Below are positions 1-10,115 of a stretch of 64,000 nt of DNA, piece after piece. The stretch is from positions 25,009,715-25,073,714 of the forward strand of contig NC_051075.1 of assembly GCF_004664715.2 (NCBI RefSeq), in the 5' to 3' direction. A program made the position numbers and the translations under genes. Position 1 is the stretch's first letter. Each line of letters begins with the position of its first letter. Source of the stretch: Peromyscus leucopus (taxonomy: Eukaryota; Chordata; Mammalia; Rodentia; Cricetidae). The notes beneath the pieces were generated by a model. The model was not told the DNA's origin. It saw nothing but the letters and a program-made list of their open reading frames with translations, and did no database searches.

Positions 1-197
1 AATTCTCTCAACATACTGGGATATGTGAGCCATTCTAAATCATGTGGTGAGTGATACCTTGGGAGACAGCTTGTTTAAGCAAAATCAAAACTGCTAAATA
101 CACAGCTGGGGTGTATCCGAGGCCGACAGCGGATGCTGAGACAGACTCCTTTACCTGCTATGATGTCAGCCATGTGCCCTGCACCACTGTTGCTGAG

Positions 198-714
198 TGT
201 AACATGCATTGCTAAACGGTCTTATTAATAAAAAACTCAGAAGCCAGGTATTGGGGTGAACACTGAAAGATCAGAGAAACGGAACAAGCCACAGCTGACC
301 TCACCTTGCCAATTTCTCAGCCCATCCCGTTTCCTCAGACCGAAAGCCTCTGCGTCCTCATTGATCTCAGCTGAACTGCTGCTAAAAGCTTAAAAGCCTA
401 AAAGGCTCTAGTTCGTGGTCCTCACACCTTATATACCTTTCTGCTTCCTGCCATCACTTCCTGGGATTAAAGGCGTGAGTCTTTCCCAAGCAAGACAGTA
501 GATCACAAGTCCTGCGATTAAAGGTGTGTGTCATCACGCCTGGCTGTTTCCAGTGTGGCCTTGAACTCACAGAGCTCTGGATGAATCTCTGCCTCCAGAA
601 TGCTAGGAATAAAGGTGTGTGCTACCACTGCCTAACCTCTACGTTTAATATAGTGGCTGTTCTGTTCTCTGACCCCCAGGTCAGTTTATTGGGGTGCATG
701 ATGTATCAGCCACA
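198..714 (-). mobile_element. B1-bearing composite repeat of LTR-like form, copy A
   Basis: Read on the minus strand this block starts TGTGGCTGATAC and ends GCATGTTACA, so it has TG...CA ends about 517 bp apart. Inside are B1-derived modules (reverse-complement B1 phrases at about 460-480, 515-545 and 560-640) set in sequence that is not B1. The same order of flanking phrases and B1 modules recurs at 19,402-19,880, so the B1 parts were present before the family spread. A TATA-like TTATATAC lies near 429 and an AATAAA on the minus strand near 690. It could be an LTR of an endogenous retrovirus or another composite retroposon. I do not recall its name. Confidence 0.6.
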
Positions 715-1147
715 GCACAGTATAATTTGTCCTGTGTTTTAGGCCCTCATGTCTTCTTGGAATCACTACTCTGACCAATACTAAGTGAACTAAAGGTTAC
801 TGGGACACAAAGATTGTCAATCATGACAGTTGACTTGAAAACCAAGATGGCTATTTAAACCAACACACAGGAAGAGGATGGAGAGGGTGGTGTGAGATTT
901 CACCACATTACTCAGAGTGGTGTCCAGTTGAAAACTTGTTGCTTACTTCTGGATTTCTCCATTTAATAGTTAGGACCATGTCTGGCCACGGGCAATTGAA
1001 ACAATGGAAACAGACCACAGGTGGGAACAGTACATAAGCTACTTAGAATCATGCCTTGAGAAAGACAACCCAGTTATGTGCTGAATGTATTTTCAGTACA
1101 GAAATGGATTTGTGCTTTAATAGTTATGGTGTTTTCTAAATATATAA
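715..1147. other. Single-copy sequence, nothing recognised
   Basis: AT-rich sequence with no coding potential, no recognised repeat and no clear regulatory motif. Confidence 0.5.
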
Positions 1148-1252
1148 AATTTTAAATACTTTTTTTTTTTTGTCACACTGGGGATGAAGCCCAGGACCAT
1201 GCATATACATGTCAAGGAGTTCTCTGTCAGTGAGTTACAGCCTCAGTTCTAA
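1148..1252 (-). mobile_element. ID/B4-type SINE relic
   Basis: A T-run at about 1,160-1,171 is followed by the reverse complement of an ID-like head (CTGGGGATGAAGCCCAGGAC, then GAGTTACAGCCTCAG). This is the order expected for a minus-strand ID or the ID half of a B4. It is diverged, so the subfamily is not assigned. Confidence 0.55.
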
Positions 1253-2925
1253 CTACGTGATTTTACATTAAAATGCTATGTTAGTGTTTCAAAAATATAA
1301 TGGTTAAACACTATTTTCAACAGCTACCAAATTAATAATTGTTTAGAAAGTCTATGCATAGAATAATTTGAATTCTTTGTGGGAGAAAATCCAGGACCCA
1401 GAATGATGAATAAGCACCGTTATTGCTATTGCAAACAGCTACTTAGGGAATTTGCTCCCAATTAACCTTATAGACAAATGAAAAATCATCCTCTAAAAAT
1501 GAACACATTTATTTCTCTAAATATGTAAATTCCTCGGCATTTCTACAATGCTGAGATAAACCATTTCAGTCTATATTTATAGAGCAGAGTTGGGAACCGA
1601 TTTCTCTCTCCTTTACAAACAGCCTTGACTGCCTACTCTGAGTTCAAAACTGCCTTAAAATGTGTCATATTTTTGGTATACAAAAGGCATTCTAAAATTG
1701 TATTATGCAGTTATTGTGCCGGAAGAATGACCCTTGCCTGGCTTTGTTTACTGAACATCAGATTTTCATTCGTCCTACAGCTGTGTACCAGGGCAGTTTC
1801 CGTTCCGTATGAAGGGCAACTAATGCACAAAACAGTCGAGCCACAGAGCGGTAATTAGTCTGGGAAACATCAAAGTGCGCCCTTCTGAATCCAGCCGATT
1901 TGCTCTGGGTGTGCAGAACCAATGGTCTTTCTTCGCTAAGGTCTCTTATTAATTTTTGCTTTCGTGTGTTGTGAAGCAGCTGCCTTGCCATCAATCCAAC
2001 ATCCTGCTCAAAAAAAAAAAAATCCATTTTGATGCCACAAACGCAATTTCAATGGGTTTAGGAATAATAACCAGCTCCCCCCCAACCCCCCACCCCACCC
2101 CACTTCTAGAAAATAGGAACTCGGAATGAAAGTTTCCAGTGTGTGCAATGTGAAAGAGCCATGGAAGCGAGGCTTGGATCCGTGGTCTAGAAAAGGCAGG
2201 AAACGTGGCTTGTAAACCTTTCTGCGGTTTGTGCTTTAAATCTGCACTAGCCTTGTCGTTGTGTGCTTATCATCTTCTTCCCAGTGGGCATTCTTTTCCT
2301 TCTTTTGGGGCACACTGTGGTCTTTTTCAATGAAAAATTATTTAATGGCCCAAATTATTAATTAAACTCAACCAGCAAGGAAAAAAAAAAAAACCAAAAA
2401 CCAAAACAAAACAAAAAAACCAACCTTAAATGGATGAATAGTTTACACAGCCCAGGATGAAGGCAGAAAAATAATCAGGAGCATTTGCTTTCTCCTTGTT
2501 GTGATTATGATTTTTAAGCAGCTATGAAGGCGGTTGAGGGTGCCAGATAGGCCTCAGCACAGGAAGTGAGTGGGTAGGGAGGCAGTGGCGGAGGGAACGT
2601 GGGCATCATCGCTTAAAAAGGAGTGTGGGCCGGGAGCCCCTCCCCCACCACGTCGTCGACTGTGCGCTCTTCCTCCATCCGTCCTTATTCCTTTGAGTGT
2701 TCTTCATAAAGGTGGAGAGGGACAAGCTGTTTATTTATTCCTGTGAACGTTGACAGCTTTCTGTAACCATCACCTTCTCTGCCCAATATCTCTTAAGTAT
2801 ATATTCAAATATGTTTACATACAGCATGTAAATTTATAAATAAATTCATTTAAGCAGTGTCAATATACATTATTTGAGCAAATATGTTTTCTGTGTCTAG
2901 CCTTGTAACACAACTTCCTTTCTTT
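1253..2925. other. Single-copy stretch with a possible conserved noncoding block
   Basis: No exon or repeat is recognised. About 1,560-2,030 is of balanced composition, lacks simple repeats and holds homeodomain-type TAATTA/TAATTAG motifs (for example GGTAATTAGTCTGGG at 1,849). TTAATTAAAC occurs near 2,358. A C-rich run lies at 2,076-2,102, an A-rich run at 2,380-2,420, and a locally CpG-containing patch at 2,575-2,690. Conservation cannot be tested from one sequence. Confidence 0.4.
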
Positions 2926-3051
2926 CTCTGTCCTTTAGTCTTGGGACGGGGTCTCACTGTGCATCCCAGGCTGGCTCTGAACTTAAGAGCATCTAGCGTC
3001 AGCCTCCAGACTGTTGGGATTACAGGCGTGTGACACCATGCCAGGATGTAA
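2926..3051 (-). mobile_element. B1 SINE, old, minus strand
   Basis: Reverse-complement B1 phrases appear in order: GGGGTCTCACTGTGCATCCC, CAGGCTGGCTCTGAACTTAA, then GGGATTACAGGCGTGTGACA. Divergence is moderate and no target duplication was seen. Confidence 0.75.
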
Positions 3052-4032
3052 TTTGCCTGCCTTCCCAACAAAATATTTAAATTTGATTCTGAGTTATAGT
3101 TCATTCCAACCACGCGCCAATTTTCATTTTGGTGTCGTAGTCCCTAACTGGATAGACACTAAAACACAGCCAAGCAAAACAAAAAATGTAATGATATGCA
3201 TAATTAACATAATGAAGAGGAGCACAGACAGGTAATTTACTATAATTGACTAGTAAACAAATGTGGACTGTCCATGGAATGTCCAAGCATGCTCCTTCTG
3301 GAAGCATTTTTAATTGGTCAGGAATTGAATGCTTTCAAAAAGTGACCAAATGATTGCGCAGTAAAGTTAGGGTGCGCCTTTCTTTCCTCATGAGAAAGGT
3401 ACAGATCAGGCACCATCTGTTGATCTGATTTTGAATGAACCATGACCTTATTGGACAAACTTGAGCATCAGGATTTTTCATCCTCGTATGTTAGCTGGCG
3501 GCTTACCAGAACGTCTGTTACCTCTGCGGCTCTGCATTCTTCCCAACTACGGCATCTGAGAGGTCAAGTCTAAGTATTATCGTCAGCGCCAATGGGAACA
3601 AATCCATATCAGAATTGAGATAAATATATTTAGCGTCTACATGGCTACTTTAATTCAAATGATGCTTCATTGATTACCTTTCTCCAGTATTATCTATGGC
3701 TTTGCCTGAATCTTTCTATAAGACTATTTACCACTTAAAATCGTCTCAGGATGCAACATAATCTCACTTAGAAATTTCCGAAAATGTTTGGGCTGAGAAT
3801 TAAAAAAAAATATTGAGAAAAATGAGAAGTTCCAGAAAACTCAATAGATGTTTTCCCAAAAGGAGACCAGAAGCTGATTTACCTGCTGTGATTTGTGGTC
3901 TCGTTATCAGCTGAGACTAAATTAGTGAGAGTGTGGTTTGTGAAAGCTTGCAAAAGTGACCATGCTTGCCAACGCAGCAAGGCAGCATAATAGAAAACAC
4001 ACAAGCCTAGGAAGGAAAAGAGAATGTTGTCA
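3052..4032. other. Single-copy AT-rich sequence
   Basis: No recognised repeat, gene or RNA. Frames are short and show no coding bias. Confidence 0.5.
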
Positions 4033-4035
4033 TTA

Positions 4036-4223
4036 TTCACAGATAACCCACCCACTCTCCCTCCCTCCCTCCCTCCCTCCTTCCCTCCCTCCTTCCCTCC
4101 CTCCTTCTGTCTCTCCCTCCCTCTCTCCTTCCTCCCTTCTTTCCTCTCTCCCTCTCTCCTTCCTTTCATCTTCCTCTCCCTTCATCCTCCCATCTCTCTT
4201 TTCCTCCCTTCTTTTTTTTTTTT
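4036..4223. repeat. Polypyrimidine tract, (CCCT)n grading to (CTTT)n
   Basis: About 185 bp almost purely of C and T on the plus strand, starting as CCCT repeats and ending in a T-run. The Ser/Pro-rich and Arg/Glu-rich frames through it are products of the repeat. Confidence 0.95.
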
Positions 4224-4369
4224 TTGTAGTGTTGAGGATAATCTGACATTTCATTTCCACAGAAAACATAAGTCAACAAACAGGTTATTGAAATTAACAA
4301 TAGAATTAAATACATTGTTAAATTGAATCCAATATAATGACAAGAACAAAAATATCAACACTTTCATCA

Positions 4370-4765
4370 ACTGCACTGCATAATTTTTTGCTTGTCAACT
4401 TGATACAAGCTAGGTCATCTGAGAAGAGGGAATGTAAATTGAGAAAATGCCTTTATCAGATTTCCTGTAGGCAAGTGTGTGGGGCATTTTCTTGAATTTT
4501 CGATGCAGGAGGGCCCAGTCCACTGTGGGTAGTGATTCTGGGTTGTATAGAAAAATAATGTGAGTGAGCCATGAGGAAGAAGTCAGTAAGAAGCGCTCCT
4601 CCACAGCCTCTGCTTCAGTTCCTGCCTCCAGGTTCCTGCCATGCGTTTGTGTCCTGATTTCCCTCAGTGGTGGACTGTGGCTTGGAAGTATGAGCCAAAT
4701 AAACCATTTCCTCCTCAAGTTGCATTTGGTCATGGTGTTTTATTCTAGCACAAACTAAGATATCA
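4370..4765 (+). mobile_element. Rodent dispersed repeat (family not named)
   Basis: The block starts near TTGTCAACTTGATACAAGC and ends with GAGCCAAATAAACC, TTGGTCATGGTGTTTTATTC and AACTAAGATAT. I recognise this as an abundant rodent interspersed repeat with an AATAAA near its 3' end but cannot assign its class. The last part recurs at 10,026-10,115. Confidence 0.65.
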
Positions 4766-5076
4766 ACTAATTAAAATATGATGGAAAATATGTCTTTTAT
4801 TATTGCTACAAAACTTGAAATATATGGAAAATGATTAAATGAAATATGGAAAATAACTACAGAAAACTAATAAAATTATTGAAGGATGTAAGGAAACATG
4901 ATAGACATGGAAGAAATAATTACTGAATGGACCAGAATAAGGAGAGAGTGAAGTGTTCTCACTTATGGGAAAGTTAACATTTTATAACCCTTTCAATTAC
5001 TATTTTCAATAACATTCTAGTATAATAGGGGTAGATGGAAAGGGGAAGAATTGGGCTTGGGAGAGTGATACAAGAT
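4766..5076. other. AT-rich single-copy sequence
   Basis: A-rich sequence with short repeated ATATGGAAAAT phrases between 4,781 and 4,860. No other feature seen. Confidence 0.4.
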
Positions 5077-5085
5077 AGAACACCA

Positions 5086-5268
5086 GCTGGGCGGTAGTGG
5101 TGCATGCCTTTAATCCCAGCACTTGGGAGGCAGAGGCAGGTGGATCTCTGTGAGTTCGAGGCCAGCCTGGTCTACAGAGTGGGATCCAGGAAAGGCACAA
5201 AGCTACACAGAGAAATCCTATCTCGAAAAACCAGAAACAAACAAACAAACAAACAAACAAAAAAAGAC
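5086..5268 (+). mobile_element. B1 SINE with target-site duplication
   Basis: A full B1 starting GCTGGGCGGTAGTGG with the A and B box regions of its 7SL-derived head. It ends in a tail containing (AAAC)n. The right end has the variant AAAGGCACAAAGCTACACAG. AGAACACCAGC flanks it at 5,077-5,087 and 5,269-5,279, a direct target-site duplication that fixes the boundaries. Confidence 0.95.
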
Positions 5269-5544
5269 AGAACACCAGCAACAATCACAAACAAGAAGAA
5301 GTGGACGAGAAGGTACCAGTAAAGATAGGATGCTGTGAGCTAATCAGTTCTATTGATTATTAGTACGGTGGTTATTAGGTATTATTTTGTGTGCTGGATA
5401 GACAAACTGGATAAAAAGTGATGACATAAAACTTTCAATTAACATAAGGTGGAAATCACTGTAATTAGATCAAGTTGGACACCATAGCTGATGTGCTCCA
5501 TGGCATCTGTGTAATTATCCAAGGAAAGATGGAGAAGCCAGCTG

Positions 5545-5690
5545 ATAGCTGGGGATGGCAGCATATGCCTGTAGTCTGAGCCCCTGAGAGGCTGAGGAGA
5601 GAAGATGGTCAGTTAGAGGCAGCCCGGGCTACATAATGAGATTTTCTCTCCACAACACCTTTTCCCTAGCACCTCAAAAAAAAAAAAAAT
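5545..5690 (+). mobile_element. Old B1-like SINE
   Basis: Order matches B1: GATGGCAGCATATGCCTGTA, GAGAGGCTGAGGAG, GCAGCCCGGGCTACATAATG, then an A-tail at about 5,676-5,689. It is too diverged to name a subfamily and could be the B1 half of a B4. Confidence 0.6.
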
Positions 5691-5896
5691 TCAAAGATTA
5701 ACAAGATGATATAAGGTTTGGTACCAGGATCAAGTCTTATTCTGAAGTCCAAAACATTCAGCAGCCCAAACAGAAAAATGCCTGGTAAAGGTTTAAGAGT
5801 TTAGTTCTTTCTAATCTTGGTATGAGTTAACAAGATAATATAACTCACTTTTCTGTTGTTGGTTGTTTTTTAAACTCTTGGTTTTTTGATTTTTTT

Positions 5897-6336
5897 GGGA
5901 GCCTGGCACCCCACTTCAAAATAAATCACACACAGAGGCTTATTCTTAATTATAAATGTTCGGCCTTAGCTTGGCTTGTTTCTTTCTCTATTTCTGTATA
6001 CCTTTTCTTTTCTTCTTACCCCATGGTTGGCTATGTGGCTGTGTGGCTGGTCTCTGAAGTCTTCCTCTCCTTCTTTTCTTGCTCTTTCTCTTTTTTCTTC
6101 CCAGATTTCTTTTTCTATTTATTCTCTCTGGCTTTCGGCCCTGCCTATCCTTTCTCCTGCCTTGCTATGGGCTGTTCATCCCTTTATTAGACCATCAGGT
6201 GTTTTAGGCAGGAAAGTGTCACGGCTTCACAGAATTAAACAAATGCAAAATAAAAGAATGCAACACATCTTTGCATCATTAAACAAATGCCCCATAGCAT
6301 AAACAAAAGTAACACACCTTAAAATATTCTTCAGCA
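5897..6336 (-). mobile_element. LTR of a mys-like rodent endogenous retrovirus
   Basis: On the minus strand it starts TGCTGAAGAATATTTTAAGG and runs through CACCTGATGGTCTAATAAAG and GGCAGGAGAAAGGATAGGCA. The same phrases in the same order occur in the LTR at 33,878-34,354 and, more diverged, at 46,732-47,098. A polypurine tract abuts its start at 6,337-6,347, which makes it the 3' LTR of a partly preserved element. The far end near 5,897 is approximate. Confidence 0.75.
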
Positions 6337-6690
6337 TCTTTCCCTCTAAATGAGAGGAAAACCAATCAGCTTTTATATTGCACTAATAAGGTATCATAAC
6401 TCAAGCCAATAACTTACCTTTTATTGATTATTTGCACCTGGAAGGTTCTGTCTTGGGGAATGTACCGCTGTTAAAGACGATACATATGCTTGAAATCTGA
6501 GCTCAGTCCTTGATTTCAGGTCTTTCCTCATGCTCAGTTGCTTTTTCAAGTTCAATGCACTTTGTCCACTGTTCCCATCTTCTCTTCATCACTATTGTGT
6601 TGGTTTCGGTCTGATTATCTCTGGTGGACCATCTACATGGTTCTCCAACCCAACTGTCCACAAGATTGCCTGGCTAGTTTCTCCAATTTA
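6337..6690 (-). mobile_element. Stub of retroviral internal sequence with polypurine tract
   Basis: On the minus strand, AGAGGGAAAGA lies directly before the TG of the LTR. This is the expected place and composition of a plus-strand primer tract. Sequence upstream of it has no open frame and no recognised gag, pol or env motif. Extent is inferred from position; the upper limit is set by the B1 fragment at 6,690. Confidence 0.5.
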
Positions 6691-6772
6691 AATTTATGCT
6701 GATCTGCCTGCTTCTGCCTCTTGAGTTCTGGGACTAAGGGTGTGTGCCACCATGTACAACACTCGAACATAC
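6691..6772 (-). mobile_element. B1 SINE fragment
   Basis: The left part of a minus-strand B1: GATCTGCCTGCTTCTGCCTC, then CTGGGACTAAGGGTGTGTGC and CACCATG. The right part is missing. Confidence 0.65.
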
Positions 6773-6786
6773 TTTTAAAAACATAT

Positions 6787-6962
6787 GACCAGGTGTGGTG
6801 GCGCACACCTTTAGTCTCAGCATTTGGGAGGCAGAGGCAGGCGGATCTCTGTGAGTTTGTGGCCAGCCTGGGCTACAGAATGAGTTCCGGCATAGCTAGT
6901 GCTGTTACCCAGAGAAACCCTGTCTGGGGTGGGGGGGAACAGCAGCAGCAACGACAACAAAC
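6787..6962 (+). mobile_element. B1 SINE
   Basis: Starts CAGGTGTGGTGGCGCACACC and runs through GGGAGGCAGAGGCAGGCGGA and CAGAGAAACCCTGTCTG. The tail is unusual: a G-run followed by CAGCAGCAACGACAAC instead of a plain A-tail. Confidence 0.9.
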
Positions 6963-7098
6963 ACAACATGAGTGTGACCACGTCACTCTCAGTTCTAAGT
7001 TTTTGATAGATTTTGTTCAGTTTTTCTATTCTATATGTGTGTATCATCTCTAAGAACATTTGGAGCACACCTACCGAATGTGTCTGCATTTACTGACT

Positions 7099-7102
<4 letters not shown>

Positions 7103-7146
<44 letters not shown>

Positions 7147-7446
7147 AGCCGCACATGTGCCACTTGTAAGAGGACAGCTCTGGATGTTGGCCCGTGCTGT
7201 CCAGCTGGTTTAAAGCAGTCTCTTCGATGTCCACTGCTTTGTTAGGCTAGCAGTGGTCGAGGGCATGGTCAATGCTGGCCTGCAGGTTTATGTGGACCCT
7301 CCTGTTGCTGCCTCCCATCTCAGTGGTGGAGCATGGAGTTGCAGGTGCGTGTCACCATACCCAGCGTTATGTGGGCTCTGGGTTTGAACTCAGGTCCTTG
7401 CACTTGTACAGTAAACACTTAACCCTCTGAACCATCCCCTCAGCCA
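7103..7446 (-). mobile_element. Old composite SINE with a (GT)21 tail
   Basis: A (GT)21 tract at 7,103-7,144 leads into a long minus-strand SINE. The middle holds B1-like TGCAGGTGCGTGTCACCATA. The end holds a tRNA-type head, GGTTTGAACTCAGGTCCTTG, then ACCATCCCCTCAGCC. The same architecture recurs at 25,976, 35,904, 36,531, 51,233 and 58,062. I place it near the B4/RSINE families. Confidence 0.6.
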
Positions 7447-7527
7447 TGATTACTGATGTTTTCTTTACACAGTAAAACATATATAAACCAGATGTGTTTT
7501 TTAAAAGGATGAAATAGGAGTTGAATT

Positions 7528-7748
7528 TAGTTGGGCATGATGGCACATGCCTGTTATCTCCACGCCGTGATGGCTGAGGCAGGAGGATCTGGAAGTAGGG
7601 ATTGGCTTAGCTACATGGCGAGTTTAAGGTAGCCTGAAGTAGTTACACAGTGAGACTGTCTTGACATACCAAGGACAGAGGATGAAACTCAGTTGCAGAG
7701 TGCTTACCTAGCACGTGCAAAGTGCTGGGCTCAGTCCCAACACTGAAA
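7528..7748 (+). mobile_element. B4 SINE (B1-like half plus ID-like half)
   Basis: The first half is B1-like (TTGGGCATGATGGCACATGC, GCTGAGGCAGGAGGATCTGG). The second half is ID-like (GATGAAACTCAGTTGCAGAG, TGCTTACCTAGCACGTGCAA, GGGCTCAGTCCC). This fusion order defines B4. Confidence 0.8.
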
Positions 7749-7799
7749 ACAGTTGAAGCCATTCAAACATCACCTAGTAACACAAGTTAAAACAGCTAA

Positions 7800-7969
7800 C
7801 TGATTTTTTTCTGTTGTTGTTTTTTGTTTTTCAAGACAGGGTCTCTCTGTGTAGCTCTGCCTGTCCTGGATCTCGGTCTATAGAACAGGCTGGCCTCGAA
7901 CTCACAGAGATTCTGCCTACTTCTGCCTTTTGAGTGCTGGGATTAAAGGCATGAGCCACCGTGCTTGGC
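7800..7969 (-). mobile_element. B1 SINE
   Basis: A T-rich tail is followed by CAAGACAGGGTCTCTCTGTG, CAGGCTGGCCTCGAACTCAC and GGGATTAAAGGCATGAGCCA, all reverse-complement B1. Confidence 0.9.
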
Positions 7970-8014
7970 CTAACCTATTTTTATAAAACGTGACATTAAA
8001 AAATAACTTGGTCT

Positions 8015-8163
8015 TGGCCGGGTGGTGGTGGCGCATGCCTTTAATCCCAGCACTCGGGAGGCAGAGCCAGGCGGATCTCTGTGAGTTCGAGGCCAGCCTG
8101 GGCTACCAAGTGAGTTCCAGGAAAGGCGCAAAACTACACAGAGAAACCCTGTCTTGAAAAAAC

Positions 8164-8196
<33 letters not shown>
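8015..8196 (+). mobile_element. B1 SINE with long A-tail
   Basis: Starts GGCCGGGTGGTGGTGGCGCA and includes the right-end variant AAAGGCGCAAAACTACACAG. It ends in about 30 A. Low divergence suggests a young copy. A short AACTTGG occurs on both sides and may be part of the target duplication. Confidence 0.93.
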
Positions 8197-8198
<2 letters not shown>

Positions 8199-8199
8199 T

Positions 8200-8588
8200 G
8201 GCCTATTAACACTTTCTAAGATAGCGATTCAAGTTTAATTGATTTTGATGCTGTTGGTCACTGTGGTGGTTAAAGAGATAATAAGTAGAATCGCATCATT
8301 GTCTATAACTAGAACACAATTTTTACTCTTCGGTTGTATTCAATTACTTATTTTTCAGAAACTTGCTTTTTTTGGTTTCAATCAATCATTTTTATGAACT
8401 GAAGAACGAAAGTGCAATATTGTAAATAGCAAAACCGTGACACTTTTTTAGTTAAACAAAACCTTGGGATATGTTAGAAAACTTCATTTTTATGCTTTAA
8501 GGGACATAGATACGAAGAGTTCTCTCTCACTCTTTTTGGTAATGACTTATCCATGGAAGTGTGGCCATTTTTAAAACTTCTACATCTA
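8200..8588. other. Single-copy AT-rich sequence
   Basis: No gene or repeat recognised. Confidence 0.4.
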
Positions 8589-8793
8589 CATATCTATGTC
8601 CAGCTATGTCCTGCCACAGAGATCCTTACACATCCATGTTTCTTACTGCTCTATTCATAATAGCAAAGAAACAGATCCTGCTTAGATGTCCATCAGTGGA
8701 TGACAGATAACAAAAATGTGGTACTAGAACAATGAAATTATATTCATATGTGAAGATAAATGAAGTTATGACACTTGCAGGAAAGTAGATGGG
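8589..8793 (+). mobile_element. LINE-1 ORF2 3' fragment, part 1
   Basis: Plus-strand match to the last part of L1 ORF2: TAGATGTCCATCAGTGGATG, AATGTGGTAC, ATGAAATTATATTCATATGT, then CTTGCAGGAAAGTAGATGGG. The match stops at about 8,793 and resumes at 9,185 after an inserted LTR. Confidence 0.75.
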
Positions 8794-9184
8794 ATTCATT
8801 TACCATTCTAGCTGGTGTGAACCTGGGAGAGTGGGGGCCTAAAAATGAGGTGGACTAAAGTTTCACGCAGTAGCCAACTTTATTCAGAGCGTCAGACAAT
8901 GTATACTCTGAGGGTTAGGAAGCGTCGCCTGAGTAAGTGTGCAATCACAAGGACAGGCTACACGTGGCAAAAACATGTTTTTCTATAGAGGCGCATGAAT
9001 AACAACAGCCGAAGAAAACTCACTCCTGTCCACTACGCCTGGGAGGAGCAGAAAGCACAGTCCAAGAACAAGTCTGTGTTTTTGAAGAAACGGAGGTCAC
9101 AAGACTCTTGTCTTGTTTCCTTGGAGTTCTCTCACAAGCTCTCGGAATTCTCACTGGGCTCCATTCTTGGACTGTGTCCCGACA
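8794..9184 (-). mobile_element. LTR-like insertion within the L1 fragment
   Basis: On the minus strand it starts TGTCGGGACACAGTCC and reaches CCCAGGTTCACA at 8,816, giving TG...CA ends 369 bp apart. CTCTGAATAAAGTTGG supplies a polyadenylation signal in the expected late part. About 22 bp more (8,794-8,815) also lies outside the L1 match, so the true left end is unsettled. It may belong to an IAP-related or other class II family. No exact target duplication was found. Confidence 0.6.
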
Positions 9185-9265
9185 GAACTGAAAAGTATTG
9201 TCTTAAATAAGCCAATCCAGACTCAGAAGGACACATACCACGTTTTCTCTTGTATGTTGATTCTA
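9185..9265 (+). mobile_element. LINE-1 3' fragment, part 2
   Basis: GAACTGAAAAGTATTGTCTT, then CCAGACTCAGAAGGACACAT and TTGATTCTAGATTTTGATTT continue the L1 reading that stopped at 8,793. Confidence 0.7.
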
Positions 9266-9289
9266 GATTTTGATTTTCATACATACTTT

Positions 9290-9332
9290 ACACACACACA
9301 CACACACACACGCACACGTGTGCGCACACACG
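9290..9332. repeat. (CA)n microsatellite with CG/TG variants
   Basis: CA repeats interrupted by CGCACACGTGTGCGCACA. This alternating purine-pyrimidine tract is favourable to Z-DNA. Confidence 0.95.
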
Positions 9333-9603
9333 GGATGGGGTACAGGGCTTGAAACTAGAAAGGGTATTGTGTGAGGGGAAAGAAGGTTCTAAGGGGAAGG
9401 GGCAAAGTAGGAAATATGACATGTGTGACAGGAAATCAGAATGAGAGCTACTGGACAAGAAAGGGGACAAGTAGGGGAGGGGCATGAGAGAGGAGAATCA
9501 GCAGAAACAAAGGGTGTGTGAAAACGTCATGATGCAACTCGTTATTTTATTTTATATGCTAATTTAAACGAACAGACACAATTGTTTCTCATTCTGTCAA
9601 GTA

Positions 9604-9649
9604 TTTTATTATCATTATTATTATTATTGTTATTATTTTATTATTTTGC
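9604..9649. repeat. (TTA)n-rich microsatellite
   Basis: Imperfect TTA/TTG repeats directly before the B3 at 9,650. Confidence 0.85.
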
Positions 9650-9905
9650 AGGGGCTCTGCGGAGATGGCCCAGTTAGTAAAGTGTGTCTGCCACACAAGC
9701 CTGAGGACCTGAGTTTGGATCCTCAGCACTCATGCAAAAGCCAGATGTACTGTGCATCCGTGATTCCAGCATGGGGGAGGTAAAGACAGATGGAACCCTG
9801 GAGCTCACTGGCCGGCTAACTTAGTTCAGTCCACGAGTTCCGGGCTTAGTGAGAGACCCTGTCTCAAAAACAAGAGAGAGACTGAGGAAGACACTTGGAG
9901 ACATC
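9650..9905 (+). mobile_element. B3 SINE
   Basis: The tRNA-type head is TCTGCGGAGATGGCCCAGTT with GAGGACCTGAGTTTGGATCC. The B3 body has GGAGCTCACTGGCCGGCTAA and GAGAGACCCTGTCTCAAAAA, then CTGAGGAAGACAC. Two sister copies are at 14,640 and 47,632. Confidence 0.8.
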
Positions 9906-10025
9906 TTCATGTTCCCTTACATGTGTACATTAATCCACCCATACTGTACATCGCTTCACCTGTTTTCATACAAGTATTCCAGACAACCTATGTTATACAT
10001 TTCATTATGGTGCTGTCCCTATGAG

Positions 10026-10115
10026 GTCCCTCAGTGATGGATTATGACTTGGAAGTATAAGCCAAATAAACCCTTTCCAAGTTGCTTTTGGTCAAAGCTA
10101 TAGTATTCTTTTACT
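10026..10115 (+). mobile_element. 3' end of the dispersed repeat also seen at 4,370
   Basis: TCCCTCAGTGATGGATTATG, then CTTGGAAGTATAAGCCAAAT, AAACCCTTTCC and TTGCTTTTGGTCAA match the last 90 bp of the element at 4,370-4,765. Confidence 0.7.

Noticed and set aside
3956..4326. Long Ser/Pro-rich and Arg/Glu/Gly-rich frames
   Set aside because: Direct translation of the CCCT/CTTT tract on the two strands.
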